The notes under the pieces: generated by a model
Databases searched by the model: none
What the model was told of the DNA's origin: nothing
What the model saw: only the letters and a program-made list of their open reading frames with translations
In this document: piece after piece, positions 18,215 through 27,478 of the stretch
Layout: each line of letters opens with the position of its first letter
Numbering within the stretch: the first letter of the stretch is position 1
DNA from: Planctomycetaceae bacterium
Lineage (GTDB): Bacteria; Planctomycetota; Planctomycetia; Pirellulales; Pirellulaceae
Direction of reading: 5' to 3'
Assembly: GCA_024642205.1 (NCBI GenBank)
Contig: JAHEBQ010000021.1
Span: forward strand, 1 to 39,638
Length of the DNA stretch: 39,638 bases
Made by a program: the position numbers and the translations under genes

Positions 18215-19612
18215 ATGATCACCCGAAGAAACCTTTTGAAAAATGCTGCCTGCGGCTTCGGAGCGGTTGCTTTCCATGCGCTCGCCCACGCCTCAGCAAC
18301 CACATCAAACCATACGGCAACTGGTTCACCCCATTTTCGTCCGAAGGCAAAGCGGGTGATTTTTCTGTTCATGGGAGGAGGACCCTCCCAGCCGGACTTG
18401 TTTGATCCCAAACCCTACATCCAGAAGAAACACGGGCAGACCGTCACGCCGCCGATCAACGATCACCAAATCCGGACCGGCGTCGAAAAATTCCTGGCGC
18501 TCGCGCCCGGAGCGCCAGTCCGTCCGCGAGGAGAATGCGGCATGATGATCTCTGACCTGATGCCGCACATGGCCTCGGTCGCAGACGAACTATGCCTGAT
18601 GCGCGCCATGCAGGCGGACAGCAAGTCGCACCCCACCGCAACGCTTCAGATGCATACCGGTACAATCACCGAAGCACGTCCGTCGATGGGATCGTGGGTC
18701 AACTATGGCCTCGGCTCGGAAAACGACGAACTTCCCGGGTTTCTCACAATTCATCCGCAGGCCGATGTCCGAAACTACGGAGCAGGATTTCTCCCGGCGG
18801 CCTTTCAGGGCACGCCAATCACCGTGCCAGAAGACGACAAAATGCCGGCGATCCGGTATCTCACCGATAAAGGCGCCGACGCCACACGGCAAAGATCGCG
18901 GCTTGATTTGCTCCAGAGCATGAATCGTCGTCTGTTAAATCGCTATCAAACAGACGCTCAAATGGAAGGTCTTATCAGTTCTTTCGAGCTCGCTTTCCGG
19001 ATGCAAGTCAGTGCACCGGAACTCGTCGACCTTTCCGGTGAATCCACAGAAACCCTCAGTCTTTACGGGATTGGTGCCGCGCCGACGGATCGCAACGGCA
19101 AAGCCTGTTTGCTCGCCCGGCGGTTCAGCGAGGCCGGCGTTCGGTTTGTCCAGGTGACGATCGACGGCTGGGATCATCACGGTAACATCCGGAGCGCTTT
19201 ACCGAATTCGTGCGCGGGTTCGGACAAACCTGTCGCTGGATTGATCACAGATCTGAAAAGACGCGGAATGCTGGAGGATACGCTCGTCGTGTGGACCGGT
19301 GAATTCGGGCGCAGCCCCTGGAGCCAGGACTTGTCGGGAACATCGCCGATCGAGACACACGGGCGCGAGCATCAACAGGAAAGCTTTTGCTCAATCCTCG
19401 CCGGGGGAGGCATCCGGCCGGGCCTGACATACGGCGAAACCGACGACTTCGGTTTCCTGCCGGTATCCGGGAAAGTCCACTTGCACGACCTCCATGCTAC
19501 CATCCTGAATCAACTCGGAATCGACCACGAAAAGCTGACGTACCGCCACGTTGGCAGAGACTTCCGTCTTACCGATGTTTACGGCAGGGTAGTCAAGGAG
19601 GTCCTGACCTGA
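18215..19612 (+). CDS. DUF1501 family protein, Tat-exported (module C)
   Basis: 465 residues from ATG. Twin-arginine signal ITRRNLLKNAACGFGAVAF at residues 2-20. Family landmarks: FLFMGGGPSQPDLFDPKP, CLMRAMQADSKSHPTA, SMGSWVNYGLGSEN, LPGFLTIHP, GAGFLPAAFQGTPI, GWDHHGN (about 318), WTGEFGRSPW (about 360), THGREHQQ (about 381), LAGGGIRPGL, DLHATILNQLGIDHEKL near the end. The conserved His/Asp positions match the module A and D proteins. It is probably made and exported with the module C cytochrome just upstream. Reaction unknown; fold clan is alkaline phosphatase-like. It converges with the esterase gene across 219 bases in which I see no clear terminator. Confidence 0.9.
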   Translation: MITRRNLLKNAACGFGAVAFHALAHASATTSNHTATGSPHFRPKAKRVIFLFMGGGPSQPDLFDPKPYIQKKHGQTVTPPINDHQIRTGVEKFLALAPGAPVRPRGECGMMISDLMPHMASVADELCLMRAMQADSKSHPTATLQMHTGTITEARPSMGSWVNYGLGSENDELPGFLTIHPQADVRNYGAGFLPAAFQGTPITVPEDDKMPAIRYLTDKGADATRQRSRLDLLQSMNRRLLNRYQTDAQMEGLISSFELAFRMQVSAPELVDLSGESTETLSLYGIGAAPTDRNGKACLLARRFSEAGVRFVQVTIDGWDHHGNIRSALPNSCAGSDKPVAGLITDLKRRGMLEDTLVVWTGEFGRSPWSQDLSGTSPIETHGREHQQESFCSILAGGGIRPGLTYGETDDFGFLPVSGKVHLHDLHATILNQLGIDHEKLTYRHVGRDFRLTDVYGRVVKEVLT

Positions 19613-19831
19613 TAACCGGCGGACGTTTTCGGACGCGTCTGCCGATCCGGAACAAACAGCGCGATTTCCAGCGGTCGTTCCGTGAACAAGCTCTCTGACG
19701 TCAAAGAACGGTCGTGACAAAAAAGCTGACTTGCGAGCTGAGTCGATTGGCGATGGTCGCCGACCAGCGAGTTAACGGTTGTGATCGGTTCGACAACATG
19801 AATGCGACTCGCTAGCACGCTCCCCTGGAAC

Positions 19832-20980
19832 TCACTTATTCGCCGTCGGGATTTGCTTTGGCGCTTGCCTCCGGCCCACCAACAACTGTTCGTCAAAAAA
19901 GTCAGCCGTCATCTTGAATAACGATTCGGGCGTGTCGTTCCTGGCGTTCCGAAATCCGTGTCCGCCCCCGACCACCTTGTAAAGCGTGCTTTTCACACCT
20001 GCCTTCTGCAGTGCCGCGTGCAGCAATTCGCTCTGGTTGTAGCAAACCGACAGGTCATTGTCCCCGTGCATGATCAGGAAGGGAGGCGTCTCACCGGAGA
20101 TATAGTTGATCGGATTGGCGCGCTGCGATTTTTCTGGAACGGTCTGGATCGGGGCCCCGATAAAAAGGGACTCGGGTGAATCAGCGGCGTCATGATCGAT
20201 TCCGGAGGGAAAATCATTCATTCGGAGCAAATCCGTTGGCCCGAACCAGTCACACACGGCATTGGGTTGCGAGGAAAACCCGGTGTTTTCATCGTGGATG
20301 GCGTCCCATTCCGTAACGCCGCCCGCGGTGCCGAGAAGAGCGACCAAGTGCCCACCTGCGCTGGAGCCCCAAACACCGATACGATCGGGATCCATGCCTT
20401 GGACTTTCGCATTCGCGCGAACCCATCGGATGGCCGCTTTGCAGTCCGCAATGGCCGCAGGGAAGATTGCTTCACCGCTAAGTCGATATTCGACGGAGAC
20501 GAGGATATAACCCCTCTCGAGAATCGGTAGCGCACGTCGCGGGTTGTCTTTCGAGCCTCCCTTCCAGCCACCTCCATGGATCCACATCACAACTGGCATC
20601 GGTTGATGAGGCTTGACTTGGGGGGCATAGAGATCAAGCCTGAGCTGGCGGCCGTTGATCGTTGCGTAGGTGATGTCCGGGTTGAATTTGAAACCCTCGG
20701 GCAATTGCGGACCCTGGTGGGCGACGGTGTCCTGAATAGGCTTACGATTACGGTAAACAGTGTCTTCCGGAAGCAAGATGAAACCGTCACGATTGGTGTC
20801 CCCCCGGTCAAACAAATTGGCGTTTGGCTGGGGAAATTCGTCGCACGAGTCACCTTCGTCCCAGGTTGCGTCCGATTCGCCAAACGCAGTTTCTCGAAAA
20901 AAACTGGCATCTTGCGCCTGGGCGGGATTCACGAGTCCAATGCTGGTCACGACGAAAACAAATGCGAAGGGTAGTTTCAT
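19832..20980 (-). CDS. Secreted alpha/beta hydrolase (acetyl esterase/lipase type) with EF-hand loop
   Basis: 382 residues from the ATG at 20980; another in-frame ATG five codons upstream (20995) is possible, but this one opens directly on the signal peptide MKLPFAFVFVVTSIGLVNPAQAQ. Residues 61-72 are a canonical EF-hand loop (DTNRDGFILLPE). The hydrolase domain has the oxyanion motif HGGGW (about 135-139), nucleophile elbow GSSAG with Ser207, Asp in HGDND (about 303-307) and His in GGGHGF (about 339), a complete triad of the hormone-sensitive-lipase/BD-FAE-like esterases. Likely substrates are acetylated or feruloylated glycans or small esters; the exact one is unknown. It lies downstream of the dehydrogenase-ThuA gene on the same strand, 78 bases away, so it may share that transcript. 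Confidence 0.87.
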   Translation of the reverse strand: MKLPFAFVFVVTSIGLVNPAQAQDASFFRETAFGESDATWDEGDSCDEFPQPNANLFDRGDTNRDGFILLPEDTVYRNRKPIQDTVAHQGPQLPEGFKFNPDITYATINGRQLRLDLYAPQVKPHQPMPVVMWIHGGGWKGGSKDNPRRALPILERGYILVSVEYRLSGEAIFPAAIADCKAAIRWVRANAKVQGMDPDRIGVWGSSAGGHLVALLGTAGGVTEWDAIHDENTGFSSQPNAVCDWFGPTDLLRMNDFPSGIDHDAADSPESLFIGAPIQTVPEKSQRANPINYISGETPPFLIMHGDNDLSVCYNQSELLHAALQKAGVKSTLYKVVGGGHGFRNARNDTPESLFKMTADFFDEQLLVGRRQAPKQIPTANK

Positions 20981-21057
20981 GATACTGATCACCATGGTTT
21001 TGATCGACAGATGAACGGCTTCTGTACTTCCATGGATTCTATTCCAACCTGTTTTTT

Positions 21058-24000
21058 CTACTTTTTCGAATCGAGGTTCTGTTTGATCGTTGTCTTGTCA
21101 GGGGTCAGGGAAGGGCAACCACCTGCGGGCACTTCGACGTTTGCCGTCCATAAAATCGCGTTCAAAACAACTTTACGGAAATTGTCGTCTTGCCAACTTT
21201 CGTGATTATGTGCTCCGGTAAAACCAAACCCACGCCCTCCATCGGGACGCTGATACGCCCAGGCGACATGTTGCTTCTGGCCTGCGGCAACCGCTTTGCG
21301 AACGTCCGAATTGCCGCTTCTTGGGCCGTCACTTCGAGCCAGTGTTTCCAGCGGCGGCAAGTCCGACAGAATCGGGGTCACGCCATTCATGTCTTCGACA
21401 AACCGCATGTGGTAATACCATTCGTCGTCAACGCTAAACGGTTCAATCCCCCTGCTGATCGGATGGTCGGGGAATTCCTTGAAATGCGGCGTCCAATGCG
21501 GATTCACAGACCAGTCAAGATCACAGAATCCGCCCATCCACTCGAGAAATTTCTTGCCAGCCATGCCTTTTTCAGCTTCGGTGGCCCAGTGGATCATGAC
21601 CAGGCCGGTCCCTTTTTTCATCAACGACTCGAACTCATCCAGGTGTGGATTGAGGACATGTCCCTGATGGCCCGTACAAAAAACTACGATCGTCGCCGCG
21701 TCCTCGAGGATCGATTTGTCGCCAGGGTAACCATAATGTGGCACCAACGTTGCTTCGACATTCAACCCTGATTCGTTTAACGCCTTGGCGAGAATCATAT
21801 TTCCGGCGCGGTGCTCGTGTTCCATCGGGCCATGGCTCGGTCCACCGGAGATGAAAACAATCCTCTTTTTTCCATCACCGCTACTGACTTCGGGCGGTTG
21901 ATTTTCACTAATAACTTCAACCTTGTTCCAGTACGCCCATTCGTTCATCCAGTCATTGGCGCGGTTTTCAATAATCAGCTTGATCGTTTCGCCGGCAAAC
22001 GGAGTCAAGTCAACGGTCAGGTCAAGCCACTCGTCTTTGGCAACGGTACTTGAACTGACGATTGGGTCTGCCAGCACCGTTCCGTTTGCCAGGACCCTCA
22101 ATTGCCAATCGCCGTGTGGATGATGGCTGACCCGCAAATTCAGCTTCGTTTCCATCTTTTCGGGAATCGTCAACTGGCGGACAAGACGACTGGGCGTATT
22201 TCGATCCAGTGGATGGGTTTGGACCGCCAATTTGTTACGAAAAACTTTATGATCGACCACGCCACCTTCGCCAACGTCACAGACCTGGAAGCCCGGCGCG
22301 ACTTTTTGAATCGCCCACTGCCATTCCGGTTCTCGTTGCATTTTTGAGTTTGCGTCGTTTCGATCCACAACCCCATCACCCGTAACCATCCGACGCGCAA
22401 CGAACTCCTGCAGCTGGGGTATCTTTCCTTCGACGACCAGCTTTAACGACGCTTCGGGGTGTAAGGGAACCATCGGTTCCAGGCCAAACCAGTACATCCG
22501 GGGCAAGTTTTGATCCCCGCTGTCATCTGCGTGAGAAACAAGTCCCTCAAGGATGGACCAACGACCCGAAAACGGAAGTCGTTCAACCGCCGATGCCAGG
22601 TAAAGTCTCACAATCTTGGATGGATCAGCCTTGGCCATCGAGGCAAACTTATCGAGTATCTCAACCGGGAGACCTGCACGCTTGCCCGTCTTCGGCGCGA
22701 CCGGAAGATCGGCACCCTGGCCAGGTTGAAACGCGTAAACGTAACTGTTGTCACCAAGAAACTGAATTGCCCATGCGCGTACGTACGGATCGTTGTGATC
22801 GAGCAAGGCCGCAAGTCGGTTATCATCCAATCCGCCAGTGACCTGCAGTGCCCATAACGCGCGGAGGCGTTTGGGTGAGGTCAACGAGGATTCGAACAAT
22901 GTTTCCAATTCCTTGTGTACAAGCATCCTGTTTAATCTGCCACTGGCCGCACGAGATTGAAGCAGCAAACGCGATTGGCGAACGTACCAGTCGTTGTCAT
23001 GCGTCTGAAGAGCAACCAACTCGCTGTCAGACATGATTCCCAGGTTCGGGCGCGCGACCGACGGCGCCCCTTCAGGCATGATCCGGTAGATGCGACCGCT
23101 ATTGGGGAAATTGACAGCGTTGCCACAAACGTCGGTGTCGTGCCAATCGAGAACATAAACGCCCCCTTCGGGTCCAATTTCAACGCTGAACCCGACCCAA
23201 GCCAGATCATTGGTCGGCATGAAATCACCGCCATGTTTACCAATGAAACTGGAACCATTGGGTACCATATAATCCGTCAACACGGCGTGTTCATGGATGT
23301 TGCACATGAACAGATAGTTTCGTTGGTTGTAGGGAGCTGGAAACGCGTCCGCCAGATAAAATCTCGCTCCACCATGGGCCGAAAGATGCGTGTGGTCGCG
23401 GATCGTCTTGATATCGTCGTAAATGTACGGATTTACATGAGGGCGACTCTGTTTGTCGTAAACGCCCCCTTGAACAATGTGGAACAAATGGGGAATGACA
23501 CAACACGTCGCGAATCCCTGACCATGGTCGTCAAAATCGAAGCCCCACGGGTTGGATAAACCCCGCGCAAATATTTCGAACGACTTCCGCGTCGGATGGT
23601 AACGCCAGATACCTCCGTCAATAAACTGACGGTCCGCCTGCTTGTCTCCCGGATTGCCAACGTGAGACTCCGTAAACACACCATGGCAACCGTAAAGCCA
23701 ACCGTCTGGACCCCAGATGAAACTGTTCAGCGTTTCGTGCCGGTCGTTGATCCCCCAGCCGTCGAGCAGGATTTCCGGAGGACCGTCCGGCAGGTCATCG
23801 CCGTCAGCATCGGGAATGAATGTCAGATTGGGTGGCGAACCCACAAATACGCCACCAAATCCACAAGCCAGACCGGAAGTAAATGTCAGCTTGTCGGTAA
23901 ACGTTTTCTTTTTGTCGAAAACGCCATCGCCGTTCGAATCTTCGAGAATCTGAATCCGGGTTACCTGGTCGTTGGTATGTTGTTTTCGCGTTTGATAATT

Positions 24001-24327
24001 GAAGTTTTCTGCAACCCAAATCCTCCCTCGATCGTCAAAACAAAACGCGATCGGTTCGGCGATATCCGGCTCGGATGCAAACACCGAAACGTCAAATCCT
24101 TCCGGGATCGCCATTTTTGCGACGGCTTCACCCGGCTTCAGAAATGGCGCGTCGCTTGTATTGTGTTGTTGCCTGGGAAGCTGGTTCCTGGAATCCTGAG
24201 CAGTGGCCAGGGAAACGAGCCCGAGGATAACCGCGCATATCAACGAACATAGGACACAAACCCAAGGTCGCCCCCGATCCCCGCTCTTGCGCTTTGGGGG
24301 TGCATCGATCCCGGTTTTTCGATTCAT
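21058..24327 (-). CDS. PVC-type membrane-bound dehydrogenase fused to ThuA domain
   Basis: 1089 residues. A hydrophobic segment at 22-43 acts as anchor or uncleaved signal. Residues about 70-430 form the glucose/sorbosone dehydrogenase-like propeller of the Pirellula/Verrucomicrobium family (IPEGFDVSVFASEPDIAEP, RGRIWVAENFNY, GLSNPWGFDFD, GEKGG-like GPEGGVYVLDWHDTDVCG) with Ca-binding-type loops DSNGDGVFD (130-138) and DADGDDLPDG. HEAT-like helices follow at about 440-640, then a galactose-binding-like beta domain (about 690-810), then ThuA (about 820-1075: IVFISGGPSHGPMEHEHRAG, HWATEAEKG, HPISRGIEPF, GFTGAHNHESW). Usual family members carry a heme domain at the C-terminus; here ThuA sits there and the heme domain is on the gene upstream, whose TGA overlaps this ATG. 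Probably oxidises a sugar outside the cytoplasm. Confidence 0.88.
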   Translation of the reverse strand: MNRKTGIDAPPKRKSGDRGRPWVCVLCSLICAVILGLVSLATAQDSRNQLPRQQHNTSDAPFLKPGEAVAKMAIPEGFDVSVFASEPDIAEPIAFCFDDRGRIWVAENFNYQTRKQHTNDQVTRIQILEDSNGDGVFDKKKTFTDKLTFTSGLACGFGGVFVGSPPNLTFIPDADGDDLPDGPPEILLDGWGINDRHETLNSFIWGPDGWLYGCHGVFTESHVGNPGDKQADRQFIDGGIWRYHPTRKSFEIFARGLSNPWGFDFDDHGQGFATCCVIPHLFHIVQGGVYDKQSRPHVNPYIYDDIKTIRDHTHLSAHGGARFYLADAFPAPYNQRNYLFMCNIHEHAVLTDYMVPNGSSFIGKHGGDFMPTNDLAWVGFSVEIGPEGGVYVLDWHDTDVCGNAVNFPNSGRIYRIMPEGAPSVARPNLGIMSDSELVALQTHDNDWYVRQSRLLLQSRAASGRLNRMLVHKELETLFESSLTSPKRLRALWALQVTGGLDDNRLAALLDHNDPYVRAWAIQFLGDNSYVYAFQPGQGADLPVAPKTGKRAGLPVEILDKFASMAKADPSKIVRLYLASAVERLPFSGRWSILEGLVSHADDSGDQNLPRMYWFGLEPMVPLHPEASLKLVVEGKIPQLQEFVARRMVTGDGVVDRNDANSKMQREPEWQWAIQKVAPGFQVCDVGEGGVVDHKVFRNKLAVQTHPLDRNTPSRLVRQLTIPEKMETKLNLRVSHHPHGDWQLRVLANGTVLADPIVSSSTVAKDEWLDLTVDLTPFAGETIKLIIENRANDWMNEWAYWNKVEVISENQPPEVSSGDGKKRIVFISGGPSHGPMEHEHRAGNMILAKALNESGLNVEATLVPHYGYPGDKSILEDAATIVVFCTGHQGHVLNPHLDEFESLMKKGTGLVMIHWATEAEKGMAGKKFLEWMGGFCDLDWSVNPHWTPHFKEFPDHPISRGIEPFSVDDEWYYHMRFVEDMNGVTPILSDLPPLETLARSDGPRSGNSDVRKAVAAGQKQHVAWAYQRPDGGRGFGFTGAHNHESWQDDNFRKVVLNAILWTANVEVPAGGCPSLTPDKTTIKQNLDSKK

Positions 24328-25532
24328 TTCGCCATCTCCACTTGTTCGGTTGTTCGCAAGTACTTGATCAAGTCAATCACTTCCTGTGGTTTCATCTGAT
24401 CCAACTGGCCATCGGGCATGATGGATTTGTCAGAGATTTTTCGTTGGTCAATGTCCTCTTTTGAAATCACGACACGAGGTTGCTCGGCCGTTTTCAGTAC
24501 CAGTCTCGTTCCGTCTTCTTCTTCCACCACGCCATTGATCAATCGACCGTCGTTACTGGTCACCGTCACCATTTTGTAACCGTCTGGCACGTCGTAACTC
24601 GGGTCAACGCTGTTCAGTAGAATGTAATCGAGATTTGCTCGGTTCGATCCGGTCAAATCCGGGCCTACCTTGCCGCCATCCCCGTAGAGCAAATGACACG
24701 AAGCACACGTTTTCTTGAAGACGATACGGCCACGTGAGGCATCTGCTTTTGCCAGTGCTGCTGGCGTGAGCATTTTTTTGTACTTCGCCAATTGCCTTTC
24801 CCGATCCGCGCCCATTGATTTGACCTCGCCAAACACGTTCACGAAGCGTTCTCCAAGGATCGCTTTGAGTGATCGGGCCACGTGAGCTGGAATTGCATTC
24901 CGGGGAACTTGTTGACCTTTGATCGCCGCCAATAATGCCTGCGCGTATCGCTTGCGTGTCGCCAGAGTTTCGATCACCGCGCGTTGATGCTCGGGATCCA
25001 ACCGTGGGTAGCGTCCAAGCAAAACAGCCGGAGCAGCGGCATTTTCAATCGCTGCAAAACCGCGAATCGCATCGAGCCGTAACTCGGGTTCGTCCAACAG
25101 TGACTCCAACAGCAGGGAAGTTTCCTCGTTTTGCAGCGTCAACAATGCACGAAGCGCTTGGCGACGCTCTCCCGGATTCTTTGTTTTGTCCTGCAATATC
25201 GCCAGAGATTTCTCGATCGCCAATGGATCACCAAAGATCTGTGAAAGCCGAATGGAAATGTCGCGAACCGATGGGTCATCGCTGTTTCCGAGTTCCCGGC
25301 TAAGCTCTGACCAGCCTTCGGGAGTCGGGACGTTCCTCCGACCCTCAAGACCGCTCAACATGCCTCGCATCAAGGAAGCCTGGACACCAGGATCATCGAT
25401 CGTATGCAGCGTCTCGACCAGCAATCGAAGGGACCTGGATTCGTCGATTGCCTGGGCGCGGATGTGATCGATCATAAAACACACACAACACACGAATGGT
25501 ACGAAAACTCGAAACGATTGTTTTGGGATCAT
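24324..25532 (-). CDS. HEAT-repeat cytochrome c (PVC-type heme-binding domain)
   Basis: 402 residues from the ATG at 25532; an ATG five codons upstream (25547) directly follows the TAG of the ORF before it, but the later start gives the cleaner signal peptide (FRVFVPFVCCVCFMIDHIRAQA). Residues about 30-200 are HEAT-like helical repeats (DDPGVQASLMRGMLSGL, RRQALRALLTLQNEETSLLLESLL, LRLDAIRGFAAIENAAAP). Residues about 265-395 are the planctomycete/verrucomicrobial heme domain with CASCH at 276-280, KVGPDLTGSNR, INGVVEEEDG and the probable axial Met in SIMPDG (M372). The TGA overlaps the dehydrogenase ATG (ATGA, 24324-24327). It is likely the electron acceptor of that dehydrogenase, whose family usually has both parts in one chain. 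Confidence 0.88.
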   Translation of the reverse strand: MIPKQSFRVFVPFVCCVCFMIDHIRAQAIDESRSLRLLVETLHTIDDPGVQASLMRGMLSGLEGRRNVPTPEGWSELSRELGNSDDPSVRDISIRLSQIFGDPLAIEKSLAILQDKTKNPGERRQALRALLTLQNEETSLLLESLLDEPELRLDAIRGFAAIENAAAPAVLLGRYPRLDPEHQRAVIETLATRKRYAQALLAAIKGQQVPRNAIPAHVARSLKAILGERFVNVFGEVKSMGADRERQLAKYKKMLTPAALAKADASRGRIVFKKTCASCHLLYGDGGKVGPDLTGSNRANLDYILLNSVDPSYDVPDGYKMVTVTSNDGRLINGVVEEEDGTRLVLKTAEQPRVVISKEDIDQRKISDKSIMPDGQLDQMKPQEVIDLIKYLRTTEQVEMAK

Positions 25533-25547
25533 CGCAAATTCCAGCAT

Positions 25548-26033
25548 CTAGTTTTTCGCCTGGCTTGTAGACTTCGGGGGTGATTCCCCGGACATTTTGA
25601 ACGCAGTTTGACCGAATAAAAACTCCCCTGGCCGCGGTTCCTGACCACGTTGAATCCCGGTTTGCAGGAGTGACTTCCATCCAAAATCCAGTTCGGTCCG
25701 GCGATCACTTGCGGCAACTGAATGGGTTTTGCCTGGTGATCTGAAACGAATCGGTGAAATTCCATTCAGCCTGAACCTGGCCATCGACCGGGGTCGATCA
25801 ATCAAGCTCCGGACAGGGACTGGACTCCCGTGGCAAATTTCGATCATAGAATTGTTGCCGGTTGAAACTCGAATTCCCTGGATAGTCGGGGCAGGACTCT
25901 GTTGACATGTTACTCCAACGGAAACCGCCCCGGCCAACGGTCGTGCGGCAAAAAACGTTTTATCGTTGACGATTCCGATTCCCTCGAGCGGGCCGGTGAA
26001 CCGCCGAGATCCAAGGTATGGATCACAATGCAT
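25548..26033 (-). CDS. Hypothetical 161-residue ORF exactly filling a gap in module D
   Basis: The frame starts at an ATG overlapping the DUF1501 stop by one base (TAATG, 26031-26035) and ends in a TAG directly abutting an ATG of the cytochrome frame (TAGATG). The product (PLEGIGIVNDKTFFAARPL, GVTCQQSPAPTIQGIRVS, FRSPGKTHSVAASDRRTEL) matches no family I know, has no signal peptide and is rich in Arg, Ser and Pro like many shadow frames. Both junctions are what a true operon gene would show, and 161 stop-free codons are uncommon by chance at this base composition. It may be real, or a decayed gene whose frame stayed open. No good ribosome binding site precedes it. Confidence 0.3.
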   Translation of the reverse strand: MHCDPYLGSRRFTGPLEGIGIVNDKTFFAARPLAGAVSVGVTCQQSPAPTIQGIRVSTGNNSMIEICHGSPVPVRSLIDRPRSMARFRLNGISPIRFRSPGKTHSVAASDRRTELDFGWKSLLQTGIQRGQEPRPGEFLFGQTAFKMSGESPPKSTSQAKN

Positions 26034-27445
26034 TACACCAGGATGTCATGGATCACCTTGCCATGGACATCGGTCAAACGAAAATCCCTCCCGCCGTAAC
26101 GAAAAGTCAGCTGTTTGTGGTTCAGACCCAGGCAGTGGAGCATCGTTGCGTGAAGATCGTGAACGCTAACCGGGTTCTCCTGAGCCTGGAATCCGAATTC
26201 GTCCGTAGAACCATAAACGGTTCCTCCCTTGATGCCACCACCGGCCAACCAGACAGAAAACCCCCAGTGATTATGGTCGCGTCCCTGCATGGGATCGCCT
26301 CCCGCACCCAACTCAACGGTCGGTGTTCTTCCAAATTCGCCACCCCACAAAACGAGAGTCTCATCCAACAAGCCACGCTGTTCCAAATCCGTCAGAAGCG
26401 CAGCAATCGGCTGATCGATCTGGTTGGCAAGCTTCCGGTGATTGCCCTTGATATTATCGTGATTATCCCAAGGTTGCCCAGCTCCGTGCCACAACTGTAC
26501 GTAGCGAACACCCCGCTCAAGCAATCGGCGCGCAATCAACGTTTGTCGACCATGCACACCTGCTCCATACATCTTAAGCATGTGTTGCGGTTCGTCAGAA
26601 ATATCAAATGCCTCACTGGCGTCCTGCTGCATCCGAAAGGCCAATTCATACGACTGGATTCTGGCGTCCAACCGTTGATCGTTTCGCTTGGCACGATGTC
26701 GCAGGTTCAAACGCCCAAGGAGATCCAGTTGCCGCCGTTGGTCCTCGGACGAAATATGCGCATGTTCGATGTTTTCAATCAACTTGCGAATTTCCTGATG
26801 CTGCGAATCGACATAGGTTCCCTGGTAGGCGCCCGGCAGGAATGCTGACTGCCAGTTTTCATTGTCTTTGATCGGCAGTCCCCCGGGGCACATCGCGATA
26901 AATCCCGGGAGGTTCTGATTCTCGGCTCCCAGTCCGTACATCAACCAGGAACCCATGCTCGGTCGCGTTTGAACCGAATCACCACAATTCATCAACATCA
27001 AGGAGGGTTCGTGATTTGGAACTTCAGCGTACATCGACCGGATGACTGCAATTTTATCGATATGCCGGGCGGTGCGGGCAAACAGATCGCTGACTTCGAT
27101 TCCGGATTTGCCATAACGCCGGAAGACGAAAGGAGACGGAAACGCGGCGCCGGTCTTGCGTTCGGTTGTCAACGTATGGACCAGGGGCTTACCGGCGAAC
27201 CGATCGAGAGCCGGCTTGGGATCGAATGTATCGACGTGGGATGGTCCACCATTCAGGAAAAAATGCACGACGCGTTTCGCGCGCCCGGAAAAATGAGGAG
27301 TCTTCACAACAAGTGAATCGGATTTCCCGAATCCGCCTGCGTGGGCAAGTACTCCGTCGTCGGCCAGGATGCCGGCTAACCCCAGACTTCCGAATCCCAA
27401 CGCTGATCGTCGTAACAGCTCGCGACGATTGAGATACAAACTCAT
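26033..27445 (-). CDS. DUF1501 family protein, Tat-exported (module D)
   Basis: 470 residues from an ATG with AGGG 7 bases upstream. Tat signal LNRRELLRRSALGFGSLG at residues 5-22. Landmarks: VVHFFLNGGPSHVDTFDPKP (about 60-80), RPSMGSWLMYGLGAENQN, LPGFIAMCPGG, LPGAYQGTYVDSQ, YELAFRMQQDASEAFD, WHGAGQPWDNHDN, LWGGEFGRTP, GRDHNHWGFSVWLAGGG, DLHATMLHCLGLNHKQL. The motif set is the same as in modules A and C, though here the WDHH position reads WDNHDN. It follows the module D cytochrome by 33 bases and leads into the 161-codon ORF and the HEAT-cytochrome. Function unknown; probable metal-dependent alkaline-phosphatase-like fold. Confidence 0.9.
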   Translation of the reverse strand: MSLYLNRRELLRRSALGFGSLGLAGILADDGVLAHAGGFGKSDSLVVKTPHFSGRAKRVVHFFLNGGPSHVDTFDPKPALDRFAGKPLVHTLTTERKTGAAFPSPFVFRRYGKSGIEVSDLFARTARHIDKIAVIRSMYAEVPNHEPSLMLMNCGDSVQTRPSMGSWLMYGLGAENQNLPGFIAMCPGGLPIKDNENWQSAFLPGAYQGTYVDSQHQEIRKLIENIEHAHISSEDQRRQLDLLGRLNLRHRAKRNDQRLDARIQSYELAFRMQQDASEAFDISDEPQHMLKMYGAGVHGRQTLIARRLLERGVRYVQLWHGAGQPWDNHDNIKGNHRKLANQIDQPIAALLTDLEQRGLLDETLVLWGGEFGRTPTVELGAGGDPMQGRDHNHWGFSVWLAGGGIKGGTVYGSTDEFGFQAQENPVSVHDLHATMLHCLGLNHKQLTFRYGGRDFRLTDVHGKVIHDILV

Positions 27446-27478
27446 GTTGAAACCCTGTCTTTTACGAAATTATTTTGC

